A DNA stretch of 64,000 nucleotides from assembly GCF_000429665.1 (NCBI RefSeq), contig NZ_AUCH01000004.1, forward strand, positions 124,001 to 188,000. Direction: 5' to 3'. Of this stretch, positions 38,780 through 46,042 are shown one piece after another; positions within the stretch are counted from its first letter, which is position 1, and each line of letters starts with the position of its first letter. The notes beneath the pieces were generated by a model. It was not told where the DNA came from, did no database searches, and was given only the letters and a program-made list of their open reading frames with translations. The translations under genes and the position numbers were made by a program. Source of the DNA: Azovibrio restrictus DSM 23866 (GTDB lineage Bacteria > Pseudomonadota > Gammaproteobacteria > Burkholderiales > Rhodocyclaceae).

Positions 38780-40549
38780 ATGACGAACGCGAAAGAGGCG
38801 GCTCCGGCTGCTGCCGTCAGCCCCAACCCGGCGACCGAAACGCCCAATCCGGCCATCCGCAAGACGCCGCTGGACATCAAGGTCCTGGCCAATGTGGCGC
38901 GGCTGACCGGCTCGGTTTCCCCCATGTCCCTGTTCCTGGCCATGGCCGATTGGGCTGGGCACCTGGCCTGGGCCCCCGGCAAGCGTCTTGATCTGCTCAG
39001 CATGGCCTATGTCCAGGCCCAGGCCCTGTGGCAGGAAGCCCGCAACCAGGACGGGGCCCCGGCAGGGCGGCCGGACCGGCGTTTTGCCGATCCTGCCTGG
39101 CAGACCTGGCCCTTCAACCTGCTCAGTCAGGCCTTCCTGGCCAACGAGGCCTGGTGGCAGGCGGCCACCACGGGCATTCCCGGGGTGTCCCGCCACCATG
39201 AGCACGTGATGTCCTTCATGGCCCGGCAGATGCTCGACCTGTTTTCTCCCGGCAACTATCCCCTCACCAATCCGGTGGTGCTGCAGAAGACCCTGGAGAC
39301 CGGGGGCGCCAACCTGGCCCAGGGCATGCGCAATTTCATCCTGGACCTGGAGCGCCAGACCAACGGCCATCCCCCGGCGGGCACCGAGAACTTCGTGGTG
39401 GGCCAGGATGTGGCCGTCACCCCGGGCAAGGTGGTGTATCGCAACGCCCTGATCGAGCTGATCCAGTACGCTCCGAGTACCGAAAAGGTGCACCCGGAGC
39501 CGGTGCTGATCGTGCCGGCCTGGATCATGAAGTACTACATCCTCGACCTGTCGCCCCACAACTCCCTGGTCAAGTACCTGGTGGACCAGGGCCACACGGT
39601 GTTCTGCATTTCCTGGAAGAACCCCGGCATAGCGGAAGCCTCCCTGGGCATGGACGACTACCTGGCCCTGGGGGTGGAAGCGGCCCTGGATGCCATCAAT
39701 GCCATCGTGCCGGAGCAGAAGGTCCATGCCGCCGGTTACTGCCTGGGGGGAACCCTGCTTGCCATCGCCAATGCGGCCATGGCCCGGGACGGCCAGGAAC
39801 GCCTGGCCTCCATGACCCTGTTTACCGCCCAGACCGACTTCACCGAACCGGGTCAGCTGGCCCTGTTCATCGACGACAGCCAGCTGGCCATGCTGGAAGC
39901 CCAGATGCGGGATACCGGCTATCTCACTGCCGGCCAGATGGTGGGCGCCTTCCAGCTGCTCAATTCCTACGACCTGCTCTGGTCCAAGATGGTCAACGAA
40001 TACCTGCTCGGGGAACCGGCGCGGATGAACGACCTGATGGCCTGGAACGCCGACGCCACCCGCATGCCGGCCCTGATGCACGCCCAGTACCTGCGCCGCC
40101 TGTTCCTCAATGACGACCTGTCGGAAGGGCGTTACCCGGTGCGGGGCAAGCCGGTGGTGCTGTCGGACATCCGTACCCCCACCTTCTGCGTCGCCACGGT
40201 GACCGACCATGTGGCCCCCTGGCGCTCGGTGTACAAGCTCCATTACCTGACCCCGGCGGAAATCACCTTCGTGCTCACCAAGGGCGGCCACAACGCCGGC
40301 ATCGTCAGCGAACCGGGGCGGCCGCGCCGGGACTACCAGATGCAGGAACGGCCGGCCGGGGGCAACTACGTTTCCCCCGACGACTGGCTGCAGCAGGCCC
40401 CCCGCCATGAAGGCTCCTGGTGGACGGCCTGGTCCGCCTGGCTCCAGGCCCGTTCCGGCGCCCCAGTGAAGCCGCCCCGCCTGGGTGCGGCCCAAAAGGG
40501 CTACGCCCCGCTCATGGACGCCCCGGGCACCTACGTACTGGAAAAGTGA
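38780..40549 (+). CDS. phaC: Poly(3-hydroxyalkanoate) synthase, class I
   Basis: This encodes 589 aa. A good ribosome-binding site (AGGAGA) stands 8 bp before ATG 38780. The lipase-like box with the catalytic Cys reads AAGYCLGGTLLAIANAAM. Asp and His of the triad are in CVATVTDHVAPWRSVYKLH and TKGGHNAGIVSEPG. The WTAWSAWLQARSG end and the N-terminal region fit single-subunit class I enzymes. It polymerises hydroxyacyl-CoA into carbon-storage granules in the cytoplasm. No phaA or phaB is adjacent. A strong hairpin follows its stop codon at 40594-40647. Confidence 0.93.
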   Translation: MTNAKEAAPAAAVSPNPATETPNPAIRKTPLDIKVLANVARLTGSVSPMSLFLAMADWAGHLAWAPGKRLDLLSMAYVQAQALWQEARNQDGAPAGRPDRRFADPAWQTWPFNLLSQAFLANEAWWQAATTGIPGVSRHHEHVMSFMARQMLDLFSPGNYPLTNPVVLQKTLETGGANLAQGMRNFILDLERQTNGHPPAGTENFVVGQDVAVTPGKVVYRNALIELIQYAPSTEKVHPEPVLIVPAWIMKYYILDLSPHNSLVKYLVDQGHTVFCISWKNPGIAEASLGMDDYLALGVEAALDAINAIVPEQKVHAAGYCLGGTLLAIANAAMARDGQERLASMTLFTAQTDFTEPGQLALFIDDSQLAMLEAQMRDTGYLTAGQMVGAFQLLNSYDLLWSKMVNEYLLGEPARMNDLMAWNADATRMPALMHAQYLRRLFLNDDLSEGRYPVRGKPVVLSDIRTPTFCVATVTDHVAPWRSVYKLHYLTPAEITFVLTKGGHNAGIVSEPGRPRRDYQMQERPAGGNYVSPDDWLQQAPRHEGSWWTAWSAWLQARSGAPVKPPRLGAAQKGYAPLMDAPGTYVLEK

Positions 40550-40593
40550 CAGCCGTCTCCGGCGCCCTGGGGGGCCGGAGGCTTTCAGCTGGA

Positions 40594-40647
40594 GAACACA
40601 GGGCCTGTCACCCCGGAGGCAAATTCCGGAGGTGACAGGCCCTGTTC
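40594..40647. repeat. 54-bp imperfect palindrome after phaC
   Basis: The arms GAACACAGGGCCTGTCACC and GGTGACAGGCCCTGTTC, extended by CCGGA and TCCGG, form a stem of about 20 bp with small bulges around a GGCAAAT loop. It lies 45 bp after the phaC stop and 51 bp before the next start. No T tract follows, so it may be a transcript-end or processing element. Confidence 0.6.
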
Positions 40648-40697
40648 ATGGGGCTGCCGGGGCCAGGCCGGATAAGGCCAGAGGAGGCGTTTCGTAA

Positions 40698-41615
40698 TTG
40701 GAATCCGAAGATCAGTTCGAGGGTTGTGTGCTGGGCCTGGCACTTGGCGATGCCCTGGGAGCGCCCTTTGAAGGGGGGGCGGTCGAGCGTCTCCTGTGGC
40801 GCTTGATCGGCACGACCAGGGCGGGAGAGATGCGCTGGACGGACGACACCCAGATGTCGGTCGATGTGGCGGAATCGCTGCTTGCCCGTGGAGCGGTGGA
40901 TGCCGACGACCTGGCCCGGCGCTTTGCCCGGAGTTACCGCTGGAGCCGGGGGTATGGGCCGGGGGCGGCAAGGGTGTTGAAGAAGATCGCCGCCGGACAG
41001 GACTGGCAGCTGGCCAACAGATCCGTCTATCCGGAAGGCTCCTATGGCAACGGCGGCGCCATGCGGGCGCCGATGCTTGCCCTTTTCTACGCCCGGCGCC
41101 CCGATGCGCTGCTTGAGGCCGTGGAGCAGGTCACCCTCATCACCCATGCCCATCCCCGGGGCGTCGAAGGGGCGCTGCTCGTGGCGACGGCCACCCTGCT
41201 GTCCCTGCGGCAGGCGGACCCGCTGGAAATCCTGCTGGCTGCGGGGGCCTGTTCCCGGCATGTGGAGTTCACCCGGAGCATCGACATCGCCGCCACCTGG
41301 CTGGCCGCCGGAGTCCTGCCCAAGCCTCGGCAGGTAGCGGCGGAGCTGGGGAACGGGATCGCAGCGGCCAGGTCCTGCGTGACGGCCCTCTTTGTCGCCC
41401 TGAGCTTTGCGGACCGACCCTTTGATGAGATGCTGGACTTTGTCACCCGATGCGGCGGCGACACGGACACCCTGGGGGCGATGGCGGGGGCCGTCTGGGG
41501 AGCAAGACGAGGAAAAGCCGGGCTGCCCCTGGAAAAGCTGCGCCGCCTGGAGCAGGCAAGCCGGCTTTCGACCCTGTCCCGGGCCCTGTACTCGGGGCGC
41601 TGCGCTGCCGCCTGA
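40698..41615 (+). CDS. ADP-ribosylglycohydrolase family protein
   Basis: This encodes 305 aa with a TTG start at 40698 (preceded by AGGAGG ten bases away; no ATG in a better place). The DraG-type fold is shown by the N-terminal GCVLGLALGDALGAPFEGG, the Mg-binding RWTDDTQMSVDVAESLL, a second motif GNGGAMRAPMLALFYA and the C-terminal RCGGDTDTLGAMAGAVWGAR with metal ligands. It would remove ADP-ribose from proteins or nucleic acid, or act on related substrates. It is oriented after phaC but separated by the palindrome, so transcription may be independent. No ADP-ribosyltransferase is nearby. Confidence 0.85.
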   Translation: MESEDQFEGCVLGLALGDALGAPFEGGAVERLLWRLIGTTRAGEMRWTDDTQMSVDVAESLLARGAVDADDLARRFARSYRWSRGYGPGAARVLKKIAAGQDWQLANRSVYPEGSYGNGGAMRAPMLALFYARRPDALLEAVEQVTLITHAHPRGVEGALLVATATLLSLRQADPLEILLAAGACSRHVEFTRSIDIAATWLAAGVLPKPRQVAAELGNGIAAARSCVTALFVALSFADRPFDEMLDFVTRCGGDTDTLGAMAGAVWGARRGKAGLPLEKLRRLEQASRLSTLSRALYSGRCAAA

Positions 41616-41631
41616 GCCTGCAGCGGCTCAG
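41612..41631. terminator. Convergent hairpin across the ADP-ribosylglycohydrolase stop
   Basis: CTGAGCC, loop TGCAGC, GGCTCAG is an exact 7-bp stem that contains the TGA of the plus-strand gene and stands 2 bp before the thioesterase stop on the other strand. It could end transcription from both genes; no T tract is present. Confidence 0.45.
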
Positions 41632-41633
41632 CC

Positions 41634-42512
41634 TCAGCCGTCCGGCTCCAGCTCGGGCGCCAGAATCCGGCAGAGTTCGGCCATCGGGGCTTCGCCGCCG
41701 AGCATGAAGTGCTCGCCGGCCATGGGCAGGGTGGTGGGAGGCGCGGGGAGCAGGGCTTCCCAGGCGTGGGCGGGGTTGCGTTCCGGTTCCGGCAGTTGCG
41801 GCAGGGCCAGGGCGCTGGGCTGGCCGATCAGGCCCAGGGTGTTCCGCAACAGCACGACCCGGGGCCCGGGTGCCAGGGGCGTCGGGCGGTAGTCGGCCAG
41901 CAGCTGGGCGTGCACCCGCATCAGGATCTGGCAGCGGCGCAGATAGGCGGCCAGGGCCTGTTCCTGGTGCGGTACCCGGCAATGTTCGAGGAGGTGCCGG
42001 GCACCGTGTCCGCTCTGGGCGTTGAAGGGCAGGCGGGGCAGGGCTTCCGGGGGCAGCAGCTGGCGGGCCTGCCACTGCAGGGCCAGCTGGTTGGTGATCA
42101 CCTGGAGCAGCAGGCCGTTGCGGCTCCAGTGGCAGATCTGCTGTCCCAGCTCCGCCCGGGGGGCGAAGGCATCCATCAGGATCAGCTGGGCCACCGGCTC
42201 CCCGGCCGCCTGGAGCTGCCGGGCGATCTCGAAGGCCAGGACGCCGCCCATGGAATAGCCCCCGAGCAGGTAGGGCCCCCGGGGCTGAACCTGGCGCAGG
42301 TCCCGGAGATAGGCGGCGGCCATGGCTTCCAGACGGTAGAAGAAGGGCGCTTCGGCGTTGAGTCCGGGGGCCGCGAAGGCGTACAGGGCATGCCCGGTCT
42401 CCAGGTATTTGGCCATGTGCCGCACCCAGGTGAGTTCGCCGGCGATGCTGTGGATCAGGAACAGGGGGCGGCCCTTGCCGGGGCGGATGCAGAGGGCGTG
42501 GGGCAGGCTCAT
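41634..42512 (-). CDS. Thioesterase of the polyketide cluster (type II / TE family)
   Basis: This encodes 292 aa, an alpha/beta hydrolase. The nucleophile elbow is YLLGGYSMGGVLAFEIARQL (GYSMGG, Ser catalytic), an Asp follows in LILMDAFAP, and the His is in AGEHFMLGGEAP. The N-terminus (PLFLIHSIAGELTWVRHMAK) has the usual oxyanion His of thioesterases. Free-standing thioesterases hydrolyse stalled or wrong acyl groups from PKS carrier proteins or release products. It overlaps the PPTase stop by 4 bp on the same strand. It is transcribed away from the PKS genes but belongs to the cluster by context. Confidence 0.85.
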   Translation of the reverse strand: MSLPHALCIRPGKGRPLFLIHSIAGELTWVRHMAKYLETGHALYAFAAPGLNAEAPFFYRLEAMAAAYLRDLRQVQPRGPYLLGGYSMGGVLAFEIARQLQAAGEPVAQLILMDAFAPRAELGQQICHWSRNGLLLQVITNQLALQWQARQLLPPEALPRLPFNAQSGHGARHLLEHCRVPHQEQALAAYLRRCQILMRVHAQLLADYRPTPLAPGPRVVLLRNTLGLIGQPSALALPQLPEPERNPAHAWEALLPAPPTTLPMAGEHFMLGGEAPMAELCRILAPELEPDG

Positions 42513-43288
42513 GGACGGTTTCCGGTGGCTGGCCAGGGGACCGCTGCCGGGAAGGCGGCGGCATGGAAGGAATGGCGGCTGATGCGGGTGCCCGCCGCCA
42601 GGGCCAGGGCGGCGCTGTAGCCGGCCGGCGCTTCCAGGACGTGCAACTGCCAGCCACCGGGCAGGGATGGCTGGGAGGGCGGCAGCCCCGGGAAGCCGGG
42701 GGCATCCAGTTCCAGCTGCCGGAAATCCAGGCCCAGACCCAGGCCCAGGGCCTTGGAGAGGGCCTCCTTGCCAGTCCAGATACGGTAGAAGTCGTGCAGC
42801 CGCCCAGCCTGGGGCAGGGCTTTCCAGGCGGCCAGCTCCCGGGGGTGGCAGATCATCGCCGCCAGTCCGGCGCCGTCCTCCCCCAGAGGGCGGTGGGCTT
42901 CGATATCCACGCCTACCGGATGGTCGGCCGTCAGGGCGATCAGGGCCCGCTGGCCCGCGTGGCTCACATTAAAGTGCAGCCCGACTTCAGCATAGGGCGG
43001 GGCAAGCCCCGGCTTGCCATGGGGGGCCAGGCAGAAGCGCAGCAACCCGGGGGGCTGCGCCAGGTAGGCGCCCAGCAGCAGGCGCAGGGCGCTGCGGGTG
43101 GTGCTGAACTGCCGGCGCGGCAGGGGGACGCGAAAGGCTGCGGCCCGGGCCTGCTCCTCCGGGTCCAGCAGGGCTTCCTGGCCCGGCAGGAGCGGGGCTT
43201 CCAGGTCCAGGTCCCAGAGATGGCACTCCCCGGGCCCGATCCGGAAGGGCGCGGGGAGCGGGCAGGAGGCGGGGAGGGGAGCGCTCAT
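42509..43288 (-). CDS. 4'-phosphopantetheinyl transferase (Sfp type)
   Basis: This encodes 259 aa from the ATG complementary to 43286-43288 (MSAPLPASCPLPAPFRIGPG). An earlier Met at 43342 or 43345 would add an atypical leader. Sfp-family motifs are clear: HFNVSHAGQRALIALTAD, GVDIEAHRPLGEDG with the metal-binding Asp/Glu, and YRIWTGKEALSKALGLGLGL. It transfers the pantetheine arm of coenzyme A to the conserved Ser of carrier proteins and so activates the ACPs of the PKS. It is divergent from the AT-ER gene, and its 5' flank carries the tandem repeat at 43387-43416. Confidence 0.88.
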   Translation of the reverse strand: MSAPLPASCPLPAPFRIGPGECHLWDLDLEAPLLPGQEALLDPEEQARAAAFRVPLPRRQFSTTRSALRLLLGAYLAQPPGLLRFCLAPHGKPGLAPPYAEVGLHFNVSHAGQRALIALTADHPVGVDIEAHRPLGEDGAGLAAMICHPRELAAWKALPQAGRLHDFYRIWTGKEALSKALGLGLGLDFRQLELDAPGFPGLPPSQPSLPGGWQLHVLEAPAGYSAALALAAGTRISRHSFHAAAFPAAVPWPATGNRP

Positions 43289-43698
43289 GGGGGGCGTCGG
43301 CGTCAGGGGAAAGTCGCTGTGAGAAATGCTGCCGTGATTCATCATTGCAGCGGCCGGGATCATTTATACTCCGGAGCCATAGGCCCGAGAGGGGCGTCGT
43401 TGAGAGAGGCGTCGTTGTTACTTGCCGTTTTTTCTTGAAGCCGGTTTTATCACGAGGACACCCCGCTGAACATCCCTAGCCTGCCTCTTGCGTCTGCCCC
43501 GGCGCTTTTCTCCCGGCTTGCTCCGGGTCTCCGCCCATGTTCGGCCGGGGCGGGGGCGCCGGGACTGGAAGCTGCATTTCCCGGGGTGGGGCAGGGCAGC
43601 TTCCCGGTTCGTCATCATTTTGCAAACTTCCATGCGCCCGTGCTGCCGCGTCGCGGTTGCTTCCCGGTGGCGCCAGCAGGCAAGGAGCGATGGGCCCC
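43289..43698. promoter_or_regulatory. 410-bp divergent control region of the polyketide cluster
   Basis: This separates the leftward PPTase-thioesterase pair from the rightward AT-ER and PKS genes. It contains a TATACT box at 43365-43370 (no strong -35), a tandem 15-bp repeat at 43387-43416, and a T-rich run near 43430. An AAGGAG ribosome-binding site lies at 43682-43687, about 11 bp before the chosen AT-ER start. Confidence 0.5.
43387..43416. repeat. Tandem 15-bp repeat in the cluster control region
   Basis: Two adjacent units, GAGAGGGGCGTCGTT and GAGAGAGGCGTCGTT, differ at one base. Tandem spaced sites of this kind are typical activator or repressor binding pairs. No regulator gene is seen within the window. 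Confidence 0.55.
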
Positions 43699-46038
43699 AT
43701 GAAAGCCTTCATGTTTCCCGGGCAGGGTGCCCAGCGCATCGGCATGGGCGCCGAACTGTTCGCCGCGTTTCCCGAGCTGGTGCAGCAGGCCGACCAGGTG
43801 CTCGGCTATTCCGTCGCCCAGCTCTGCCTGGAAGGTCCCCTGGAGCGGCTCACCCAGACCGAATTCACCCAGCCCGCCTTGTTCGTGGTCAACAGCCTGG
43901 CCTATCTGCAGCGGATCGCCCAGGGGCCCCGGCCGGACTTCCTCCTGGGCCATTCGGTGTCCGAATACGTGGCCCTGTTCGCCGCCGGGGTGGTGGATTT
44001 CGAGACCGGCCTCAGCCTGGTGCGCCGGCGCGGCGAGCTGATGGCCCAGGCCCGGGGCGGCGGCATGGCGGCCGTGCTGGGGCTGGATGAGGAACAGGTC
44101 CGGCAGGTCCTGGAACAGCACGGGCTCAGGGATGTCTTTGCCGCCAACTTCAACACCCCCCGGCAGATCGTCCTGTCCGGGCGGCGGGAGGCGGTGGCGG
44201 CGGCGGAGCCCCTGTTCATGGCGGCCGGGGCCAGCTATTTCAAGCTGCTGCAGGTCAGCGGCGCCTTCCATACCCCCTTCATGGCGGCGGCCCGGGATGC
44301 TTTTGCCAGTTTCGTGGCCGGGATTTCCTTCGCGCCCCCCGGCATTCCCGTGATCGCCAACGTCACTGCCCGGCCCCATGAGCCGGCCAGCATCCGGGCG
44401 CGCATGGTGGAGCAGATCACCGCCCCGGTGCGCTGGGCCGAGAGCCTGCGCTACCTGCTGGCCCAGGGGCTGGCGGTGGTGGATTTCGACGAGATCGGTC
44501 CCCAGGGCATGGCCGTGGTCAAGCCCATGGTGATGCGCACCCTGAACGAGGCCGGTCCCCTGGACCCGGCCCAGCTGGCGGCCGAGGCCGCGGCCCGGGA
44601 GCAGGAAGCCGCTGCGGCCAAGGCGGCACCCGCTAGTGCCGGGGAAGCAGGGGAAAGCCTCAGCCCGGGCGCTACGCCCGGGGCCGGCGGCTTTCATGCC
44701 AGCCGCCTGGGGGATGCGGAGTTCCGCCGCCGTTTCGGCCTCAGCCACGCCTACCTGGCCGGGGGCATGTACCAGGGGGTGGCTTCGGTGGAGCTGGTGG
44801 TCAGCCTGGCCCGGGCCGGGTTGATGGGCTTCTTCGGGGTCGGCGGCCTGGACCTGGAAACGGTGGAGAACGCCATCGTCCGCATCCAGGAGGAAATTCC
44901 CCCCGGCGCCCCCTACGGGGTCAATTTCATCGCCCACACCCTGCACCCGGAGCGGGAGGAACAGCTGGCCGAGCTCCTGCTGATCCACGGAGTGCGCACC
45001 ATCGAAGCTTCCGCCTTCATGGAGGTGACCTCGGCCCTGGTGCGCTACCGGGCCAAGGGGCTGGTACGGGGGCCGGACGGGCGGGTGGAGGTCCGTAACC
45101 GGATCATCGCCAAGGTGTCCCGTCCCGACCTGGGGGCCCAGTTCTTTTCCCCGGCGCCCAGGCGCCTGGTGGACAAGCTCCTGGCCGCCGGCGCCATCAG
45201 CCCGGAAGAGGCCGAACTGCTGGCCGCCGTGCCCATGGCCGACGCCCTGTGCATGGAGGCGGATTCCGGCGGGCACACGGATCAGCGCATGCCCTTCGCC
45301 CTGATTCCCGCCGCCCTGGCCCTGCGCGACAAGGTCCAGGGGGAGTTCCCCGGGCACCGGCTGCACGTGGGGGCGGCCGGCGGCATCGGCACCCCGGAAG
45401 CGGCGGCGGCGGCCTTCGTCATGGGCGTGGACTTCATCATGACCGGCTCCATCAACCAATGCACCGTGGAGGCGGGCACCAGCGATCTGGTCAAGGACAT
45501 GCTCCAGGAGATGCAGGTCCATGACACCGACTACGCCCCCTCCGGCGACATGTTCGAGATGGGGTCCCGGGTCCAGGTGCTGAAGAAGGGGGTGTTCTTC
45601 CCGGCCCGGGCCGCCAAGCTGGCCAGCCTTTACCGCCAGTACGAATCCCTGGAGCAGCTCGATGCCCAGAGCCGCCGGCAGCTGGAGGAGCGCTACTTCC
45701 AGCGCAGCCTGGAAGCCGTCTATGAAGAAGTCCGGGCCGGCTGTTCCCCCGCCGAGCAGGAGCGTCTGGCCCAGCATCCCAAGCAGCGCATGGCCCTGGT
45801 GTTCCGGCACTACTTCCGGGACGCGAGCCGCTGGGCCCTGAGCGGCGAGGCCGCGCGCAAGGTGGATTTCCAGATCCACTGCGGTCCGGCCCTGGGGGCC
45901 TTCAACCAGTGGGTGGCGGGCACCGAACTGGCCGACTGGCGCCAGCGCCGGGTGGACCGCATCGGCCTCAACCTGATGCAGGCCACGGCGGCGCTCCTGG
46001 GCCGCCGTTTCGCCGCCATGCAGGCGGCGGGGGACTAA
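43699..46038 (+). CDS. Trans-acyltransferase fused to enoylreductase (FabD-PfaD / AT-ER)
   Basis: This encodes 779 aa. ATG 43699 is preferred because it lies 11 bp after AAGGAG; a nearer ATG at 43690 is only 2 bp from it. Residues 1-300 are the malonyl-CoA acyltransferase: MFPGQGAQRIGMGAELF, the nucleophile elbow LLGHSVSEYVALFAAG (Ser86), RRRGELMAQARGGGMAAV, and SGAFHTPFMAAARDAF with the His. The elbow Gly after the Ser (GHSxG) is Ser88 here. Residues about 340-779 are a PfaD-like flavin enoylreductase (FFGVGGLDLETVENAIVRIQ, then SGGHTDQRMPFALIPAAL). It would load malonyl units and reduce enoyl chains for the AT-less PKS, in trans. It is four bp upstream of the PKS start. Confidence 0.88.
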   Translation: MKAFMFPGQGAQRIGMGAELFAAFPELVQQADQVLGYSVAQLCLEGPLERLTQTEFTQPALFVVNSLAYLQRIAQGPRPDFLLGHSVSEYVALFAAGVVDFETGLSLVRRRGELMAQARGGGMAAVLGLDEEQVRQVLEQHGLRDVFAANFNTPRQIVLSGRREAVAAAEPLFMAAGASYFKLLQVSGAFHTPFMAAARDAFASFVAGISFAPPGIPVIANVTARPHEPASIRARMVEQITAPVRWAESLRYLLAQGLAVVDFDEIGPQGMAVVKPMVMRTLNEAGPLDPAQLAAEAAAREQEAAAAKAAPASAGEAGESLSPGATPGAGGFHASRLGDAEFRRRFGLSHAYLAGGMYQGVASVELVVSLARAGLMGFFGVGGLDLETVENAIVRIQEEIPPGAPYGVNFIAHTLHPEREEQLAELLLIHGVRTIEASAFMEVTSALVRYRAKGLVRGPDGRVEVRNRIIAKVSRPDLGAQFFSPAPRRLVDKLLAAGAISPEEAELLAAVPMADALCMEADSGGHTDQRMPFALIPAALALRDKVQGEFPGHRLHVGAAGGIGTPEAAAAAFVMGVDFIMTGSINQCTVEAGTSDLVKDMLQEMQVHDTDYAPSGDMFEMGSRVQVLKKGVFFPARAAKLASLYRQYESLEQLDAQSRRQLEERYFQRSLEAVYEEVRAGCSPAEQERLAQHPKQRMALVFRHYFRDASRWALSGEAARKVDFQIHCGPALGAFNQWVAGTELADWRQRRVDRIGLNLMQATAALLGRRFAAMQAAGD

Positions 46039-46042
46039 AGCC

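Noticed and set aside
42509..43363. A longer start for the phosphopantetheinyl transferase (Met at 43342/43345 or beyond).
   Set aside because: The added residues lack family similarity and the internal Met at 43288 gives the normal distance to the conserved core.
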